A DNA stretch of 64,000 bases from Planctomycetaceae bacterium (GTDB lineage Bacteria; Planctomycetota; Planctomycetia; Planctomycetales; Planctomycetaceae): assembly GCA_020638955.1 (NCBI GenBank), contig JACKHO010000005.1:552503-616502 (forward strand), read 5' to 3'. The position numbers were made by a program, and so were the translations under genes. This document shows, in pieces, positions 35,683-44,198 of this stretch. The stretch's first letter is position 1. The number at the start of each line of letters is the position of its first letter. A model generated the notes under the pieces. It was not told where the DNA came from, searched no databases, and saw only the letters and a program-made list of their open reading frames with translations.

Positions 35683-36540
35683 CTACCGACCAAATTCGCC
35701 GGTATCGACCCACTCACTGTCAATGAGCGACCACCAGTCCACGGCGAGTCCGCGATGAATGTATTCGTAGGGCAGCCACCCGTAGCCTGCATCACCCCAA
35801 CCGGTTCCCCATGAATTTCGAATGAGTAATGCGCCTGTCGTGGTGTTTCCACTACTCCGGTTTCGAATGACTTTTTCGTCATCGTAACCCACGGCCATGA
35901 CGGCATGGCCTCCTTGCCTGGTGTCGATGCTGCTCGGGAATGGAATTTCTCCGGATGAGTTGGCCTGCCGAATCGATGAATAAACGGTGAAGCCAAACAT
36001 GACGGGCAGTCCACAGGCCAAATGCCACCAGATTTGTTGCATGAGGTCGTCGCGCGAGGTTCCGGGCGGATCGAGCCTGTAATATTTGATGGTCTGATAA
36101 CTTTGCGCAAACGCGTAGCAGAATGCTGAAGGTTCCACATCGTACTGGGTGATGTCGTAACCCCAATATTGCTCCGGAGGGACTCCGAACAGGACCATCG
36201 CCTTCATGGTGTCACGAAGAAATGCTCCCGTGTCTCCTTCCCATCCCAGCAAATTTCGGGTCACTTTGTACAGAAACAGCCGCGACGCATCGATGTGTTT
36301 TCCAAACGCCTTCCGCTGGAAAAACTCAATGAGCCCCACACCCGCATGTGCCGTACAGGAACCAATCGATTCCTGGTCTTCAATGTCCGAACACCACTCC
36401 CGCAGGTCGACGGCGATGGGAAGTTCGCTTACGTCCGGCTCGTCAGCCGAAACCGAACGAAGCAATGTTCGCACCGATTCCGTTGCTGGAGAATAGTCAC
36501 GATAGTCCGGAATATCCGGTAGCCAACCCTTGAGATTCAT
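35683..36540 (-). CDS. Papain-family (C1) cysteine peptidase
   Basis: The 285-residue protein has the C1A catalytic set: the Cys in QESIGSCTAHAG (Cys 62), the His in QGGHAVMAVGYD and the Asn in IRNSWGTGWGDAGYG. The oxyanion Gln is in DIEDQESIGSC. There is no signal peptide and no cathepsin-type propeptide; the N-terminus is a short GWLPDIPDYRDYS segment, typical of the bacterial branch of C1 peptidases that start directly before the catalytic domain. It is probably intracellular or exported by a non-classical route. The ATG at 36540 or the one at 36543 can be the start. It stands alone. Confidence 0.85.
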   Translation of the reverse strand: MNLKGWLPDIPDYRDYSPATESVRTLLRSVSADEPDVSELPIAVDLREWCSDIEDQESIGSCTAHAGVGLIEFFQRKAFGKHIDASRLFLYKVTRNLLGWEGDTGAFLRDTMKAMVLFGVPPEQYWGYDITQYDVEPSAFCYAFAQSYQTIKYYRLDPPGTSRDDLMQQIWWHLACGLPVMFGFTVYSSIRQANSSGEIPFPSSIDTRQGGHAVMAVGYDDEKVIRNRSSGNTTTGALLIRNSWGTGWGDAGYGWLPYEYIHRGLAVDWWSLIDSEWVDTGEFGR

Positions 36541-36749
36541 CAACCCACTCCCGCTGAGTTTGAGAAAAGAGAAATAACGCTGCCTTCGATGCTACCGACG
36601 CCAGGACACCAAATCAACAACTTTCTTAAGCGAATACGGAATTGGATTGTCAACGGAAATGTCGTCCCGTTTGACCCTTGGCAGCCGACACATGACAATG
36701 TGGGTCCACCTAAGTTCTTGCTCTTCGATTGTTGCTTACTGGAATTCCT

Positions 36750-38234
36750 ATGAGTCAGTTTGATTTGTTCCGACGCCGCTTCTGTGTGCTCGTCGCAGTG
36801 TTTGCTGCACTGCTTTCTGTCGGTGTGATGACGAACGGGCAGGCATCAGCCAGTGAGACGCGGCCGAATATTGTCATCATCCTCGTCGACGACATGGGCT
36901 ATGGCGATCCGCAGTGTTACAACGCTGCTTCGAAAATTCCGACACCGCATATCGATTCCATTGCCCGTGACGGCATGAAATTCACCGACGCACACGCACC
37001 GGGGCCGCTGTGTCACATGTCGCGTTACGGACTCATCACAGGGCGCTATCCCTTCCGGGCCAATGTGGGAGCGTGGGCGAAGCAGCCGGTCATAGATGAA
37101 GGACAACCGACAATCGGCTCGCTGGCACAGGAACTTGGGTACCGCACCGCGATGGTGGGGAAATGGCACCTGGGTTTTGCGGAAGATGGTTACGACAAGC
37201 CTCTTCCCGGCGGACCGGTCGACCGGGGATTCCACACCTACTTCGGCATTCGCGCTTCGACCGATATTCCTCCTTACTTTTACATCAGGGGGAACCGGGC
37301 TGTCGAACCGCCGACCGATCGTATTGCGGAGAATCACACGGAGGGTTGGACGCCCATTCAGGGGGAGTTCTGGCGGGAAGGGGGCATTGCCCCAAACCTC
37401 AAACTGAAGGACGTGCTGCCGCGTTTTACTGATGAAGCCATTCAGGTCATTGAAACTCACAACCGCGTTCGAAATGAATCGTTGCCACTCATGCTGTACC
37501 TCGCCTATCCGGCGCCGCATACGCCGTGGCTGCCGTCGAAGGAATTCATCGGACGGAGTGGAGCCGACATGTACGGCGACTTCCTCATGATGGTCGACGC
37601 CCAGGTTGGTCGCGTGTTGGAGACTCTCAAAGCGGAAGGGATGGACGACAACACGCTGCTCGTCTTTACCTCTGACAACGGACCCACATGGTATCCACAA
37701 GACGTGCAGAAATTCGGTCACGACTCTGCTGGTGGCCTGCGGGGTATGAAGTCCGATGCGTGGGAAGCGGGACACCGCATGCCGTTTATTGTGCGTTGGC
37801 CTAGCCAGGTGCAACCGGGCAGCAGTAGTGACCAACTCGTCTGCTTCACCGATCTGATGGCCACCTTCAGTGACGTGTGGGGCACACAACTTCCCGAACA
37901 GGCTGGCCCTGACAGTTTCAGTTTCCGCTTCGCTCTCGCAGGCGAATCAGCGGCGCCAAACGCAACCCGCAAAAACTTCGTAATGCGGGCCGGCAGTGTG
38001 GCCTCGATGATGACCATTCGGTCCGGCGACTGGAAACTCATCACCGGCCTCGGCTCCGGCGGATTCACCCAACCGAACCGCATCAAACCCGGCCCGAACG
38101 ATCCCCCCGGCCAGCTCTACAACCTCGCCGAGGATTTGGCTGAAACGAAGAATTTGTATCAGGAGCATCCTGAGATTGTGTCGCGTTTGACTGCGGAGAT
38201 GCAGGGGATTGCGGAAGCGGGTCGGAGTCGGTGA
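36750..38234 (+). CDS. Secreted sulfatase with variant CHMSR active-site motif
   Basis: This is a type I sulfatase of 494 residues with a signal peptide (ends near ASASE, residue 36). Family markers are NIVIILVDDMGYGDP with the metal-binding Asp pair, TGRYPFR, VGKWHLGF, and FTSDNGPTW with further metal ligands. The residue that becomes formylglycine is Cys 88, but the surrounding motif is C-H-M-S-R instead of C-x-P-S-R. The rest (YGLITGR) is normal. The substrate could be a sulfated polysaccharide, as for most planctomycete sulfatases. A TTG start at 36729 would add 7 residues; ATG 36750 fits the signal peptide. Confidence 0.9.
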   Translation: MSQFDLFRRRFCVLVAVFAALLSVGVMTNGQASASETRPNIVIILVDDMGYGDPQCYNAASKIPTPHIDSIARDGMKFTDAHAPGPLCHMSRYGLITGRYPFRANVGAWAKQPVIDEGQPTIGSLAQELGYRTAMVGKWHLGFAEDGYDKPLPGGPVDRGFHTYFGIRASTDIPPYFYIRGNRAVEPPTDRIAENHTEGWTPIQGEFWREGGIAPNLKLKDVLPRFTDEAIQVIETHNRVRNESLPLMLYLAYPAPHTPWLPSKEFIGRSGADMYGDFLMMVDAQVGRVLETLKAEGMDDNTLLVFTSDNGPTWYPQDVQKFGHDSAGGLRGMKSDAWEAGHRMPFIVRWPSQVQPGSSSDQLVCFTDLMATFSDVWGTQLPEQAGPDSFSFRFALAGESAAPNATRKNFVMRAGSVASMMTIRSGDWKLITGLGSGGFTQPNRIKPGPNDPPGQLYNLAEDLAETKNLYQEHPEIVSRLTAEMQGIAEAGRSR

Positions 38235-38371
38235 GGCTTGACGCAAAGTTCACATCGGCCGACGGGAGCCGACCCTTCAGCTACTCGTAAGTGAAACGGC
38301 TCTGCAACCGTGATACGAGATAGTTCACCAGAGATCTCATGAACAGTTTGAACTGCGGTCAGGAGGAAGTG

Positions 38372-39256
38372 ATGCGGCAATATCGCGAGAATCGACGTTT
38401 CGCCCCGAGGGGTGTGTCACTCGTTGAGGTTCTCGTGGTTATTGCCGTGATAGGATTGCTGCTCGCCTTAATCCTGCCCGCAGTTCAGTCGTCCCGAAAG
38501 AGGGCGCGGCAAATGCAGTGCAGCAGTCATCTGCACCAAATTGGAGTAGCGCTACATAATTTCGAGGAGGCGCATCGCGAGTTTCCGCAGGGAAGCGAAT
38601 CGACGTTTTTGAGACCGCTGTTGCCGATGTTGGAACTCTCTGCATTAGTTGGTTCAGACGGGCGGTACGTCAGCAACGTGGCATCTTTGTCAGCACCGGT
38701 GTTACATTGCCCGGCAGACCCGTTGGCTCAAAACTGCCAGGTAAGCTATGGATTGAATATTGGTACTGACCGCCTCAATCGACTCAGTGGTGACTGGCCA
38801 TATGAATACAATGGATTCATTATTTCGGATCGACGGCAAGCCAGGCCATCTGACTTTCTTGATGGCACATCTCACACAGTCGCGATGTCGGAACATCTAA
38901 TCATGCCTGTCGGGACTGATCCTCGTCGGTCATATTGGGAAACGGTCGAACGGGCTACTTTTGGGGAGGACGAACTGCTCACAGACCAATGCGAGCACCA
39001 TCGAACCATCATGATTCCAAGTTCCGGATTCGGTCACGTCATTCTCGGCGCAGGTTTCTATGATCATCTTTTGCCGCCGAACCACTTCTCCTGCAATAGT
39101 GGTGAACAACTCGTTCCGCCTTCCAGTTTGCACGATCAGGGAGTTAACGCCCTGTTTGTTGACGGGCATGTTCGGTTTGTTTCAGATTCGGTGGACCGAA
39201 ACGTCTGGCGTGCCATTGGGACCCGCGCTGGAGGGGAGATTCATGGTGAATTCTGA
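38372..39256 (+). CDS. DUF1559 pseudopilin-like protein
   Basis: The 294-residue protein has a type IV pilin-like N-terminus (RGVSLVEVLVVIAVIGLLLALILPAVQ, shown here as RGVSLVEVLV then a hydrophobic helix). The prepilin peptidase should cleave before Val/Ser with a Glu at +5. The body is a DUF1559 domain with the conserved HLHQIGVALHNFEE, PADP, a TSHTVAMSEH-type block and the C-terminal VNALFVDGHVRF (H-x9-DG). DUF1559 proteins are very numerous in planctomycetes and probably form surface fibres or secretion pseudopilins. GGAGGAAGTG directly before ATG 38372 supports this start over 38339. It overlaps the next lipoprotein gene by 14 bases. Confidence 0.88.
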   Translation: MRQYRENRRFAPRGVSLVEVLVVIAVIGLLLALILPAVQSSRKRARQMQCSSHLHQIGVALHNFEEAHREFPQGSESTFLRPLLPMLELSALVGSDGRYVSNVASLSAPVLHCPADPLAQNCQVSYGLNIGTDRLNRLSGDWPYEYNGFIISDRRQARPSDFLDGTSHTVAMSEHLIMPVGTDPRRSYWETVERATFGEDELLTDQCEHHRTIMIPSSGFGHVILGAGFYDHLLPPNHFSCNSGEQLVPPSSLHDQGVNALFVDGHVRFVSDSVDRNVWRAIGTRAGGEIHGEF

Positions 39257-39926
39257 GTGTCTCCGGTGTAGCTGGCGACTGTGCATTTCATTGTTTAGTC
39301 TGATATTGCCGGGATGCACGCCGACCTACGTTCCCCCGTCTCCAGTCGACCTGACCGAACCGAATGATTACTTTTCGGTCCAATTGTGCCGAGAACCGGC
39401 TCGTACGCCGCTCGGTGATATTACACTCAAACAGGGTGAAGGTTTCGAAGCCTGTGTGCGGCTAGCAGTCAAAGAGAATGCCCCAACAGAATTGGATGGA
39501 CGAAAACTGACTCCAACTGTCCAATGGCCGGTGTGCATTACTTGTTACCCGGCGGAACCCCGAGAGGGCGTGGAACCAGTCACTTATGGATGCTTTCCAT
39601 GGACTCTGAGCGTGGGGGAGGGAAATGCGCCGGTCATGTTCTTTCCCAGAGGACCGCATTTTCCCGATTCGCGGGAAATGCCCTTGCCCGTTGAGCGAAT
39701 GATTGCGTTGCCACCTCTACGCGAAAATGCCTACCAACTGAGACCGCCAATCCAAGCAGGAACTTACGAACATTGGACCTACTTCGGCTCCCCTTTTGAA
39801 GAACCGGGAGAATACGTGTACGAAATTCGCGTCTTCCCAACCGGCCGTCATCTCACACCGAGCAGTGCAGAGCCCGGCTGGGAAGTAATTGCCGCGCGAG
39901 GACGCCTTACTGTCCTTGCAAAGTGA
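39243..39926 (+). CDS. Lipoprotein of unknown function, overlapping the DUF1559 gene
   Basis: The 227-residue protein starts with MVNSECLRCSWRLCISL, followed by a lipobox ILPGC. The rest is beta-rich with many Pro (VPPSPVDLTEP, PFEEPGEYVYEIRVF), ending in a strand pattern like an immunoglobulin-type or CARDB-like domain. GGAGGGGAG lies directly upstream, inside the end of the DUF1559 gene, and the 14-base overlap indicates translational coupling. The tight pairing suggests that the lipoprotein works with the pseudopilin. No enzymatic motif is visible. Confidence 0.75.
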   Translation: MVNSECLRCSWRLCISLFSLILPGCTPTYVPPSPVDLTEPNDYFSVQLCREPARTPLGDITLKQGEGFEACVRLAVKENAPTELDGRKLTPTVQWPVCITCYPAEPREGVEPVTYGCFPWTLSVGEGNAPVMFFPRGPHFPDSREMPLPVERMIALPPLRENAYQLRPPIQAGTYEHWTYFGSPFEEPGEYVYEIRVFPTGRHLTPSSAEPGWEVIAARGRLTVLAK

Positions 39927-39969
39927 CGCAAGCCTGCAGGGGGCGGTCACTCACATGCTCCATTCCGCC

Positions 39970-40488
39970 TTATTGCGAGACAACGCATTCGGTGGTCGCG
40001 AGGACATGATTTGTGACGTTCTCAGGATCGGTGAGGTCGAATTCTGTGTAGACGAGTTCGACCGTGTAGCGTCCTGGTTTCCGGGGCGCCTTGAATTCGC
40101 CCTGAAATCGGTAGCCGTCGCCGTCTTTCACTAATTTGGCATTGGTCTCGTCCTGGATGACTTGGCCTAGAGTCGGATGGTCCTCGAAACAATGAACCAT
40201 AAGTACGCCTGACTTTAATTCGGTCAATCTGCCCTGGACCCGGTGCACCGACACTGGGGCCACCTTTTCAAAGCCGGTCAGCGTTTCGGGCTGCTCTATG
40301 AGGTCGGCTACTGTTTCCCCCTGGAGAGTGTGGACAATGGCATTGGGTGTTTCAACTTGGTAGGAGACGGGGGCTTCGTTGTAGCCACCGGCAGGTTCGG
40401 CACGCCCCCCATTGCCGCTGCGGTTACAACCAGTGATCGCAGCAATCAGAGAAAGCGACAAAGTCCAAATCAGCAATTGACCGCGCAT
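39970..40488 (-). CDS. Small lipoprotein of unknown function
   Basis: The 172-residue protein has a clean lipoprotein signal (SLSLIAAITGC, Cys 21) and a Gly/Asn-rich linker. Its ~120-residue beta-rich domain ends in PGRYTVELVYTEFDLTDPENV, which resembles an immunoglobulin-like strand pattern and is similar in style to the end of the lipoprotein on the opposite strand next to it. It lies between the two DUF1559 genes, about 180 bp from the second. It could be the lipoprotein partner of the second DUF1559 protein. Confidence 0.7.
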   Translation of the reverse strand: MRGQLLIWTLSLSLIAAITGCNRSGNGGRAEPAGGYNEAPVSYQVETPNAIVHTLQGETVADLIEQPETLTGFEKVAPVSVHRVQGRLTELKSGVLMVHCFEDHPTLGQVIQDETNAKLVKDGDGYRFQGEFKAPRKPGRYTVELVYTEFDLTDPENVTNHVLATTECVVSQ

Positions 40489-40666
40489 GTTTCACTCTCA
40501 TTCCAAGTTCTCTGATAATCGCATTGGGGAGCAGCAACAGTGTGGAACCAAGTGTCGTCGGCAACACCGTTGTGTCGCAAAATCATTGCACTAAATGTCT
40601 CTGACATTGATTACCCGCCACTCGCGGGGGCAAAGTTGTGTCCCGGAGGGGGAGTTTTGATCACTC

Positions 40667-41629
40667 TCAAAATTGATTCGCAATGTCGCCGCCCGATCGG
40701 GAACTGAGCGACTGCCAGACTTCGATATCAATTTCGTTGGAAACGAACCGGACATGATTGTCCGCTAGCAGTAAGTTCACGCCCCCGGGATGCATGCTGG
40801 CGGCTGTGTGAGCCCCTGTGGCAAGTTCTGTGCGATTGTTACAACTGGGGCGATTCGGCCCCAGAACATGGTTGTATAACCCTTTCCCGTAGTTGCCATT
40901 AAACCAGGGGGTCCCCCGACCATCCCCTGTAAGGCCAACCCAGCCGTGACTGGTGGGATTGGAGGGGATTTGATCACAGGTCGTCGCCAACAGTTGTCCG
41001 TCACCGAAGCCGAACTGTATAGGCGAGTCATACACAATACGCAGCAAATCATCAGGCCGATTACTCTGCCGCAGGATTTCGGAGAGCATGGCTGTATTTG
41101 ACAGTCCATCAGTCACGTCGGCGGTTCTGACTCGTCGGGGCTCCATTCCAGCGACCGGAGTCGCGCCGCTCAGAATGGTAATTGAGAACATGCCGTTATA
41201 TCCGAAGTCCAGCACGCCGGATCCGTAGCAGCCGACATAGTTGGCAGAACCATCACCCGTTTCGAGCGGAGAAATGGCGTCACTCGGACAAATGTAGACT
41301 GGAATGACCAGATGCCGGGTTGGTCCATATTCATCCGACTCTGACAAACGCTGGTCGTAAATGGCCTGCTGCTCCAGATACGGAAGCAATACTAATTTCA
41401 GCGCGTGGCCCTGCGGGTAGATTCCCCAACTACTCTCGTAGGCGTTGGCGGCGAGTCCTAATTGTCGCATGTGGCTGGAACACGTGATGCGGCGAACAGA
41501 CTCACGGCTGCGTTGGACGGCGGGAAGCAATAATGCCAGCAGCAGGCCGATAACGCCCAGAGTGATCATCAACTCGAGCAGTGTAAATGCTCGACGAGGA
41601 GAATCAGACCGCAACAATGTCCGTTTCAT
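40667..41629 (-). CDS. DUF1559 pseudopilin-like protein
   Basis: The 320-residue protein starts MKRTLLRSDSPRRAFTLLELM with the pilin-type motif R-A-F-T-L-L-E and a hydrophobic helix. A DUF1559 body follows with SSHMRQLGLAANAYESSWG, YICPSDA, DVTDGLSNTAMLSE and the C-terminal GGVNLLLADNHVRFVS (the H-x9-DG position reads DNH). It is a canonical prepilin-like N-terminus. GGAGG lies 5 bases before ATG 41629, which rules out the longer frame to 41728 that runs into a TG repeat. It sits on the opposite strand from the other DUF1559 gene in this region; the two differ enough in sequence not to be a recent duplication. Confidence 0.87.
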   Translation of the reverse strand: MKRTLLRSDSPRRAFTLLELMITLGVIGLLLALLLPAVQRSRESVRRITCSSHMRQLGLAANAYESSWGIYPQGHALKLVLLPYLEQQAIYDQRLSESDEYGPTRHLVIPVYICPSDAISPLETGDGSANYVGCYGSGVLDFGYNGMFSITILSGATPVAGMEPRRVRTADVTDGLSNTAMLSEILRQSNRPDDLLRIVYDSPIQFGFGDGQLLATTCDQIPSNPTSHGWVGLTGDGRGTPWFNGNYGKGLYNHVLGPNRPSCNNRTELATGAHTAASMHPGGVNLLLADNHVRFVSNEIDIEVWQSLSSRSGGDIANQF

Positions 41630-42647
41630 GACAGCCTCCACTCGACGAGAGCTTGGCAAACAGACGAACCCACATATCCAACGCCGCTGTTGGATGAAGA
41701 TTACTATAAATGTGTGTGTGTGTGTCAAGCAAATTCAATCCAGAATAAATCAAACGGGGTGATATTGTCGCGACTCGACAATTAACTCTGCAGGGGCCAG
41801 TGGCACGAGGGGTGTAAGTTGGGGCCGACGCATGGGTGTCGCGAGTCCACCTTCGATGCCGGTGACGCGTCCGCGCAACCTGGGTTGTTGAGATTGAGCA
41901 TGTTTGCTCACGGTGACCTGGTACCAATCAGGTCGGAAACGCGTTCCTAACTGAATGGGTGACACAAGGTTTTCCCATTCTATGAGCCGGCCGGCGACGG
42001 AACGCGATTTCTAAATCCTTGAATCCGTGGCATTATGGACATGCTCACCCAGAGTCGCGACTCGCTTTTTTGTTCTTGAATTGAGAATTGCCACAAAGAA
42101 GCACAAGAAAACACGAAAAAGCAAGCTGATGAGCAGGTGAAGGCAGACGGGGGTCGTGTCTCACGGTTGCTCTTGCCGTTCGATCATTTTGAAACGCAGA
42201 GGGCGCAGGGAGCGCGGAGATTAGGGAGGGGCTCCTGTTTTCTTTGCGGCCTCAGCGCTCTGGGCGTTTCTAGTTTTTGTCGAGTCGCTGCACGCCTTCG
42301 TCGATGTCATGTTCCGAGTAGGAATACGTGGAGCCAACCACCGTTGACTGCGTGACTATTGAGAAGGTCGCTACCTGGTTTCGGGGGTTTCTGCTGCCGC
42401 GGGCGCCCCGCCAGACTTGTTGGATATGAGTTCGGGGTATCGACCGACAAGCAACGCGAGGCACACCGCACGCGGCGAGCAACTTTTGAGTTTTGCCTTG
42501 TTGTATTGCGCTGGTGGCCGTCGGTCGGGTGAGACTGAACTTCAGAGGCTGTTCTAAACCTTCCAGTCATACGAAGTATGTTCTGAGGAGTTACAGACAG
42601 GAATGTCTGTGCCACCCGGGGGGTGAGACTGAAATCCGAGTTACGTG
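41630..42647. other. About 1 kb without a supported gene; repeats and possible decayed sequence
   Basis: Only short frames occur (at most about 107 codons) and none has a ribosome binding site with a protein-like composition. It contains a (TG)n run (41711-41725), an A-rich stretch about 42085-42125 (CACAAAGAAGCACAAG), an imperfect inverted pair around GAAACGC/GCGTTTC (about 42190-42270) and a hairpin ACAGAC/GTCTGT near 42592-42609. It looks like an accumulation of dispersed repeats and decayed material. Confidence 0.45.
41711..41725. repeat. (TG)n microsatellite
   Basis: TG is repeated about seven times, roughly 80 bp upstream of the DUF1559 gene on the minus strand. Such runs can vary in length by slippage; an effect on expression is speculative. 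Confidence 0.75.
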
Positions 42648-43349
42648 TCAGTCTTCAATCCCTTCGAACAGACAACTCCCCAGCCGGATGAGCGTGGCTC
42701 CTTCTTCAATGGCGATTTCGTAATCACCGCTCATGCCCATCGACAAGTGCGGTAACAGGCATTTGGAATTTGCCTGCAGTTCATCCCGCAGATTTCGTAG
42801 TCCGCTGAAGACGTTGCGGATGACTGTTGTGTCGTCGGTGTAGGGAGCCATGGTCATGAGGCCGACCAGGTCCACATGCTTCGTTGCGGCCATTTCTGTC
42901 CAAACCTCTTGTAATTCGGCGGGGGAGAATCCGTCTTTGGCCCCTTCGCCAGAGACGTTTACCTCGAGCAGCACTTTCGGGTTGACGTTCAGTTCTTCTG
43001 CAATGTTGGACACCCGCTCCAACAGTCGGGCTGAGTCGATGGAATGTATGTACCCTGAGTGCTCCAGCACCGGGCGTACTTTGTTGCGTTGCAAATGCCC
43101 GATGAGATGCCACGAGGCGGTGGGAATTTGCTCGGCCCGCTCCACCAGTTGCTGAGGTCGGCTTTCACCGAAATGCGTAATCCCTAATTCGTACAGGGCG
43201 AACACGGCCTCCCACGGGGCGTATTTGGTCACGGCGACCAGATGCACGTCCTCTGCCTGCCGTCCCGCGCGTGCGCAGGCTTGCTGGATGTGTTCATGAA
43301 CTGAACTCAGGTTCTCTTTAAGCACACGCTGTAAACGTTCGGCATTCAT
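42648..43349 (-). CDS. yggS: YggS-family PLP-binding protein (PLP homeostasis)
   Basis: The 233-residue protein belongs to the PLPBP/YggS family, which keeps free pyridoxal 5'-phosphate in balance. It is a single TIM barrel with the PLP lysine in LVAVTKYAP (Lys 41), then FGESRPQQLVERAEQ, WHLIGHLQRNKV, VLLEVNVSGEGAKDGF, GLMTMAPY and LSMGMSGDYEIAIEEGATLIRLG. All parts are present and length is normal. It lies alone. There is a ~1-kb gene-poor stretch on its 3' side and ~160 bp upstream. Confidence 0.95.
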   Translation of the reverse strand: MNAERLQRVLKENLSSVHEHIQQACARAGRQAEDVHLVAVTKYAPWEAVFALYELGITHFGESRPQQLVERAEQIPTASWHLIGHLQRNKVRPVLEHSGYIHSIDSARLLERVSNIAEELNVNPKVLLEVNVSGEGAKDGFSPAELQEVWTEMAATKHVDLVGLMTMAPYTDDTTVIRNVFSGLRNLRDELQANSKCLLPHLSMGMSGDYEIAIEEGATLIRLGSCLFEGIED

Positions 43350-43512
43350 GACGTCGTGAAACTTCGGCTAAGGGATCGACCAGTTTGTCTGGTCAACCTT
43401 ACCTATAGGATATTCGCACATGGGAGGCACGGGGAGGGAAACGTGAAATTCGTGCGCGACTTGGCAAACAATTCCTGCAACTTCCGATCCATTACCCGTA
43501 TGACTGGATGAG

Positions 43513-44043
43513 ATGACAGCCACAAACGCAGAGTCAGCCAGACAGTCCGCCAGCCGTGGGATTCAGGTTTTGAACCTCGCGGTATTGCTGGTGACCTCGT
43601 GGTGCGTCATGACATTCACACACGAGACCGGACATGTTCTCGGCGGCTGGATTGGCGGAGGACAATTACAGCAGGCCGACCTGCTGCCCTGGCACTTGCC
43701 CTACAGCCTGTTTGAACCCGATCCTCATCCATTGCTCACGCTCTGGTGTGGTCCGCTGCTCGGTGTTGCTGTTCCCCTCAGTCTGGCACTTGTTGTGCGA
43801 CGGCACTGGATGTGGTTCATCGCACATTTCTGCCTGCTGGCCAATGGGGCGTATCTGGCCACGGCGTGGTTTGCAGGAGACAGCTACCTTGACACCACCA
43901 AACTCCTGGAACACGGAGCCTGGCCAGTCACGATTATTCTGTACTGTACGCTGACCATTGGTGTGGGGTACGTGGGATTTCGTCGGGCGTGTGTAGAGTT
44001 GTTTTCGGTGAAAGTCCGACAGGGCTCGAATGAGAGGACTTAA
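43513..44043 (+). CDS. Small integral membrane protein with HETGH motif
   Basis: The 176-residue protein has about four membrane helices (around residues 18-38, 70-92, 96-115 and 135-155). The first ends in MTFTHETGHVLGGW, an HExxH zinc motif in or near the membrane. That is the arrangement of M50-type intramembrane metalloproteases, which also need a distal Asp in a helix; GDSYLDT around residue 124 is a candidate. At 176 residues it lacks PDZ or CBS domains and is short for the family. It may be a minimal M50-like protease, but the assignment is tentative. The start ATG 43513 has no strong Shine-Dalgarno. Confidence 0.6.
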   Translation: MTATNAESARQSASRGIQVLNLAVLLVTSWCVMTFTHETGHVLGGWIGGGQLQQADLLPWHLPYSLFEPDPHPLLTLWCGPLLGVAVPLSLALVVRRHWMWFIAHFCLLANGAYLATAWFAGDSYLDTTKLLEHGAWPVTIILYCTLTIGVGYVGFRRACVELFSVKVRQGSNERT

Positions 44044-44198
44044 TTGACGTATTCGGTTTGCCGGGCGAGTTGAACTGCTGGCCACTGGCATTTGGGTGCC
44101 GATTCGTGCAGAGTCGAATTCACGCTTGCGGTTGACGCAATTCTTAAATGCAAGATGATGCATGCAGGATTCCATTGTTTTCGATTTGGATAATGTGC

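Noticed and set aside
36846..37889. 347-codon open frame on the minus strand
   Set aside because: It is antisense to the sulfatase gene and lacks a ribosome binding site and a recognisable protein.
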